From the NCBI GenBank assembly GCA_021813905.1, contig JAKAJH010000032.1, positions 1-36,886 on the forward strand: a stretch of 36,886 nucleotides of DNA. Reading direction: 5' to 3'. This stretch comes from Bacteroidota bacterium (GTDB taxonomy: Bacteria > Bacteroidota > Ignavibacteria > UBA10030). Positions 34,901 through 36,886 of this stretch are shown here, piece by piece. A model generated the notes under the pieces. It was not told the DNA's origin. It worked only from the letters and a program-made list of their open reading frames with translations, and ran no database searches. Position numbers and translations under genes: made by a program. How positions within the stretch are numbered: position 1 is the stretch's first letter; every line of letters begins with the position of its first letter.

Positions 34901-35046
34901 CCTACGGTCTCGACCGCTTCACGCGGAACATTCGGGACGTGGATGTGACGTACGGGAAAGAGTGGAGATTCTATCTCGGTGTGCTGTTCGGATTTGAGCT
35001 GACGGATATTCAGGCGAAGGCGACGCAGTTTCTGCCGAGACTGTAG
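31948..35046 (+). CDS. Outer-membrane protein: gluzincin peptidase, TolB-like propeller and Omp85-like barrel in one chain
   Basis: A 1032-aa exported protein with a GTG start (AAGG eight or so bases upstream) and signal peptide ending LPLHAQ. Residues ~30-300 form a peptidase-MA-like zinc protease: HEFTH at 127-131 and the third ligand Glu187 in WFAEGVAQY. Residues ~325-570 hold PD40/TolB-type propeller repeats (FSPDGSMLAYIS, FSPDSRSIFYV, LSPDGKRIVCV, WSPDGRTIAFG, FSADGRHLYFSW). From ~615 to the end is an Omp85/surface-antigen-like barrel with GGFIGMRGYPF (892-901), matching the VRGF motif region of BamA, and a Phe/aromatic-rich strand pattern. Active-site residues are intact, so it may be an active surface or periplasmic protease anchored by its own barrel. 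Domain calls are from motifs; substrate and orientation unknown. Confidence 0.8.
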   Translation: MIGPLIRRLFPLLAIVALALPLHAQDDPFHPELVWRTIETPHFLVHYHTGAEWTAQQVARIGETIYGPVTSMYHHEPDQKVSFIIRDHDDYSNGASYFFDNKIELWAPALDFELRGMHPWLWNVVTHEFTHMVQIQTSLKFGRRVPAIYLQWLGYEEERRPDVLYGYPNVLVSYPLSGFVVPSWFAEGVAQYNNPSLQYDYWDTHRDMILRMYLLRGKPLTWEEMAVFGKTSLGNESAYNAGFSLVSYISEHYGADKLEGISRKLGTLTRVTIDGAIKATLGIDGPELYRAWMDTMRVRYEKVAHGVAADSVEGEIVAGEGFGNDDPAFSPDGSMLAYISNKGEDYFGTSGIYVMDRKTGTSRKVVDLVRSTLSFSPDSRSIFYVKGTRDNPHWSLLNDLYRYDLSEERETRLTHAARISYPRLSPDGKRIVCVVTGDGSTNLAVIDADGTNLRKLTSYAAGQQVYSPVWSPDGRTIAFGFSEANGQTIVLTDTAGSVLRHMPLSGDARTPEFSADGRHLYFSWDSTGIFNIYRMSLASGEISRVTNVLGGAFQPTRSPDSVMAFVKYTETGFKLAEMRLPAEPAPVPEERSWWTGLPDVPQSSLVAHSGIYDTLTVSSRPYRSVYTSLSLIPLIRVDNYNEHSRGIDIIKPGLYFSSGEVLDKLNMFGGAAINRELERDVFFMLDYKDKLPLLYQLGLEPAASLELYSISRKTNVSFPVYVDREYNLSADVTYDLFEFDLALSENLFSEFDKLEARYALSRYAASIGAFLIPTRGVSSAFRNVYLIGDVFSLRWTLNAIAPTVDRDINPIGRTISLRYSRELNKYNRDLEYDDSQGYLVPIYRNENFNRVELQWNEHIKLPWDRQTLSLGVHGGTIQGMRADTIFNFYAGGFIGMRGYPFYSIEGNQLATFNLTYRFPLWSTINTRILQFYFTKLYGSFFADVGNAWDGDIPAMEQWKKDVGFELRLEAFSFYAFPTRIFFAGAYGLDRFTRNIRDVDVTYGKEWRFYLGVLFGFELTDIQAKATQFLPRL

Positions 35047-35220
35047 GGCAATTACGAATGACGAGATACGAGAGACGAGTTGGGAGGGGGAGCAATTCGC
35101 AATTGACAATGGGAAATGAGCAATGAAGTGACAAAGCGAGAATGACAGACGAACCTCCAAAGTCCCTTGATTGGCCTTTGGTGCTTCGTTGGCGCATGGC
35201 ATTTGGTCATTAGGATTTCC
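35047..35220 (+). repeat. Degenerate low-complexity tracts (ACGA/CAATT and TTTGGTCATT words)
   Basis: 35047-35150 is made of recurring ACGA, GACGAG and CAATT/AATGA words without a fixed period. 35174-35220 is made of TTTGGT, GCTTCGTT, GGCATTTGG and TCATTAGG words. Neither codes for protein convincingly. Confidence 0.5.
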
Positions 35221-35309
35221 GTCAAGGGTTCACCCCACCCGGCCTCCCCGTCACCCCGAGCCACGTCGAGGGGCGCGAACGAGGGGAGGAGAATAGGTCG
35301 GACATTTCT

Positions 35310-35334
35310 CGCTCCCAAACTCTGTTTGGGAGCG
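35310..35334 (+). repeat. CGCTCCCAAAC / GTTTGGGAGCG palindrome
   Basis: A perfect 11-bp stem with loop TCT. A diverged relative with the same loop lies at 36413-36437 (CGCTCCCGAAC / GCTTGGGAACG, two mismatches). Just before it, 35250-35276 carries a CACCCCGAGCCACGTCGAGG-type element. Confidence 0.75.
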
Positions 35335-35403
35335 TGTACTGCAGTCTGTTTGCGCGGTGCCGTTTCGATGCGGGAGCATCGCAGCGAGTGGTAGGCGAAC
35401 TCT

Positions 35404-35423
35404 CCCCACGCTTCAGCGTGGGG
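35404..35423 (+). repeat. CCCCACGC-TTCA-GCGTGGGG palindrome, three copies
   Basis: A 20-base hairpin with an 8-bp stem. Copies lie at 35404-35423, 36511-36530 and 36816-36835 (the last with loop TTTA). Each copy sits upstream of a GGCTTCAGCC/GGCTGAAGCC element, 24 bases away at the first copy and the second. Confidence 0.85.
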
Positions 35424-35447
35424 TGGCGGACGACAGTCAGATAAGAG

Positions 35448-35477
35448 GGCTTCAGCCCGGTTCCTGCGGCTGAAGCC
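35448..35477 (+). repeat. GGCTTCAGCC ... GGCTGAAGCC inverted repeat, three copies
   Basis: Two 10-bp arms, each itself palindrome-like, separated by CGGTTCCTGC. Copies lie at 35448-35477 and 36555-36584, with a third beginning at 36860 and cut by the window end. The first two are followed by the same CGGTTGGAGTTTGT stretch. Confidence 0.88.
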
Positions 35478-35501
35478 GGTTGGAGTTTGTTTTGGTACGC
35501 C

Positions 35502-35525
35502 AACCGCAGCCTGAAGGCTGCGGTT
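35502..35525 (+). repeat. AACCGCAGCC-TGAA-GGCTGCGGTT palindrome
   Basis: A perfect 10-bp stem with a TGAA loop. It shares the TGAA loop with the neighbouring elements and with the copy at 31845-31858. Confidence 0.75.
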
Positions 35526-35597
35526 AGTAGGAGTTCGAATCGCTTCTCTCAGCTCAGGGCGTACTCGGATATTTGGCGGCAGGTCCTGAATAGGCAG

Positions 35598-35631
35598 GTA
35601 CGTGGTGAGCTCGTCGAACCACGTCGCGAAC
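35598..35631 (+). repeat. GTACGTGGTGAGCTCGTCGA-type palindromic repeat, three copies
   Basis: Copies at 35598-35631, 35730-35763 and 36617-36651. The arms ACGTGGT and ACCACGT flank a GAGC(T)CGTCGA centre, and a CGCGAAC-like tail follows. The first and third share the lead-in AGGCAGGTACGTGG. A related CCTTCGACATACTCAGGACG element lies at 35673-35692. Confidence 0.85.
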
Positions 35632-36468
35632 AGTTATGGTTCGAATCGTCCCTCGCTTCGCTCGGGACAGGTCCTTCGACATACTCAGGACGTACTAGGC
35701 TACGCGGGACAAGCCTTCAAAAAGCCCAAGTACGTGGTGAGCTCGTCGAACCACGTCGCGAACAAGATCAGGAACCGTTCTGTAGGAAGCTACGACGGCA
35801 CCTCGGGAAGCCGGCCTCATGCATCGGAAAGGGAACTTGTGGCGGAGCAGTATCTCGCGGCGCGCCGCGACAGTCTCCGCCTCGTCTATGAAGACGTTTG
35901 AAAGGCGCCGGAGCAATTCTGCGGTTTTTCAGGAGGCTCCTTAATCTTCCATGAAACGCTCTGAGGTCAACTGAAAGCGTTTTGTTGCGGTATCGGCGCG
36001 AGCTTGCGGCGATGTTGGCAGCTCTTCGAGCCTCAGGGTCAATTCTGAAAGGCTTATGATCATCCCTTCATCTCTTGTGGACCTTCTTGGGCCGAATCAT
36101 GACTCTGCTTGACCGTCAGGGGACGATTCTGAGAGGTTGATGGAACTTTCCGAAGGAATATTTTGGCGACACGAACGGATATTGACATCTGTTCGGGTTT
36201 TGGTACGGAATCCGGAAGCTTCATGGATGGTCTCTTAGCGGTTCTTGGGCACACCGGAACGCTTCTGAGCGGAGTTTTTCTGTAGTGACTACAAAATATT
36301 CTTACCGATGGCTCCTTTCACGCTCAAATGCACGGCGTGTATCGACCTTTGAGCAGACCTGACGTGCCGATTTCATGGCCTGGGCTCCGTGTTCATCCGG
36401 TGATCGTTTCCTCGCTCCCGAACTCTGCTTGGGAACGAATATTCAGCGCAAAAGCGAAGCTGCCCGAT

Positions 36469-36581
36469 GCGTCAGCATCTCCTCGCGTGTCAGCGTCCGT
36501 GGGCAGTTCTCCCCACGCTTCAGCGTGGGGTCATCGCTCACAGCCCAACAAGAGGGCTTCAGCCCGGTTCCTGCGGCTGAA
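36469..36581 (+). repeat. 113-bp direct repeat, copy 1
   Basis: Matches 36774-36886 over 113 bases with about five substitutions. The block contains the CCCCACGC hairpin and the first arms of the GGCTTCAGCC element, preceded by GCGTCAGCATCTCCTCGCGT. Confidence 0.85.
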
Positions 36582-36773
36582 GCCGGTTGGAGTTTGTTAG
36601 GTACACCAACAGGCAGGTACGTGGTGAGCCCCGTCGAACCACGTCTCGAACGATATCCGCACCGGACATTGTCATCAAGGTTCCGTTGCGGCGCTGGAAC
36701 GCTGCAACGAGAGGTAGGAGAACCGTTCTCAAGCTGAATCGGTGTGGGGGAGCGATTTCCCCAACGCGAGCGT

Positions 36774-36886
36774 GCGTCAGCATCTCTTCGCGTGTCAGCG
36801 TTCGTGTGCAGCTCTCCCCACGCTTTAGCGTGGGGTCATCGCTCACAGCCCAACAAGAGGGCTTCAGCCCGGTTCCTGCGGCTGAA
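36774..36886 (+). repeat. 113-bp direct repeat, copy 2 (runs off the window)
   Basis: Second copy of the block at 36469-36581, offset 305 bases. It reaches the last base of the window, so the true repeat may be longer. Confidence 0.85.

Larger units (their letters stand above)
35047..36886. other. Gene-free repeat mosaic
   Basis: No reading frame here looks like a real gene; the longer open stretches (for example 35487-35891 and 35602-35901) translate the palindromic repeats themselves. The region stacks low-complexity text (35047-35220), several palindrome families listed separately, and a less GC-rich stretch (about 35900-36350) with the loosely repeated motif TTCTGArAGG/TTCTGAGCGG near 36041, 36127 and 36263, which I cannot assign. 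A 113-base block is repeated at the end. The window ends inside a repeat, so the region continues beyond it. Confidence 0.7.

Noticed and set aside
35638-35655. tRNA 3'-end fragment (GGTTCGAATCGTCC)
   Set aside because: Only about 12 bases match the tRNA-Arg T arm, too short to separate from chance or from generic T-loop wording.
35487-35901. Possible small protein genes in the repeat mosaic
   Set aside because: Both readings are made of the GTGGTGAGCTCGTCGAACCA repeat (VVSSSNHVA twice, or GELVEPRREQ twice), and the remainder matches nothing I know.

Overview
GC-rich, gene-dense bacterial chromosome, with almost every gene on the + strand. The PorU-type C25 peptidase/PorV pair, C-terminal type IX secretion (T9SS) sorting domains and a DUF3098-like protein point to the Bacteroidota/Ignavibacteriota/Kapabacteria side of the FCB group. 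GGAGG-type ribosome sites and sigma70-like promoters (TTGnnn, 17 bp, TAnnTT) argue against a typical member of class Bacteroidia. No tRNA gene here encodes its CCA end. The taxonomic placement is inference.

Layout. 1-5.3 kb: end of a GT4 glycosyltransferase, nadD, glgB, a convergent lipoprotein gene, then an MFS/POT-like transporter. 5.4-6.9 kb: a nitrilase-family hydrolase, then a tRNA-Arg(CCT) locus with its own promoter and terminator; it carries a decayed upstream copy of the tRNA and a 126-bp tandem repeat built on the tRNA 3' end. 6.9-18.6 kb: informational housekeeping genes (proS, an aldehyde dehydrogenase, dnaE, trxA, aspS, an AtuA-type pair, prfB) packed with short gaps or overlaps. 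18.6-21.8 kb: a LolCDE-like lipoprotein-release ABC operon whose first permease is cut by an in-frame TAA. 21.8-22.5 kb: a candidate 80-nt small RNA with C-rich loops, a DUF3098-like membrane protein, tRNA-Lys(TTT) and tRNA-Leu(GAG). 22.5-35.0 kb: a cell-surface block: structured leader, porU, porV, an M6-like protein that has lost its zinc motif and carries a T9SS tail, a lipoprotein, and a protein joining a zinc-protease domain, a TolB-like propeller and an Omp85-like barrel. 35.05-36.89 kb: no convincing gene, but a dense mosaic of palindromes and dispersed repeats.

How the genes fit together. The LolCDE-like system would release lipoproteins toward the outer membrane. PorU and PorV would process and anchor T9SS cargo, and the M6-like protein is a likely cargo. 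The protease-propeller-barrel protein is probably an outer-membrane protein.

Most worth following up: the tRNA-Arg repeat locus (architecture like E. coli tyrT/rtT), the C-rich-loop small RNA, the three-module barrel protein, the pseudo-M6 cargo and the interrupted lolC-like gene.
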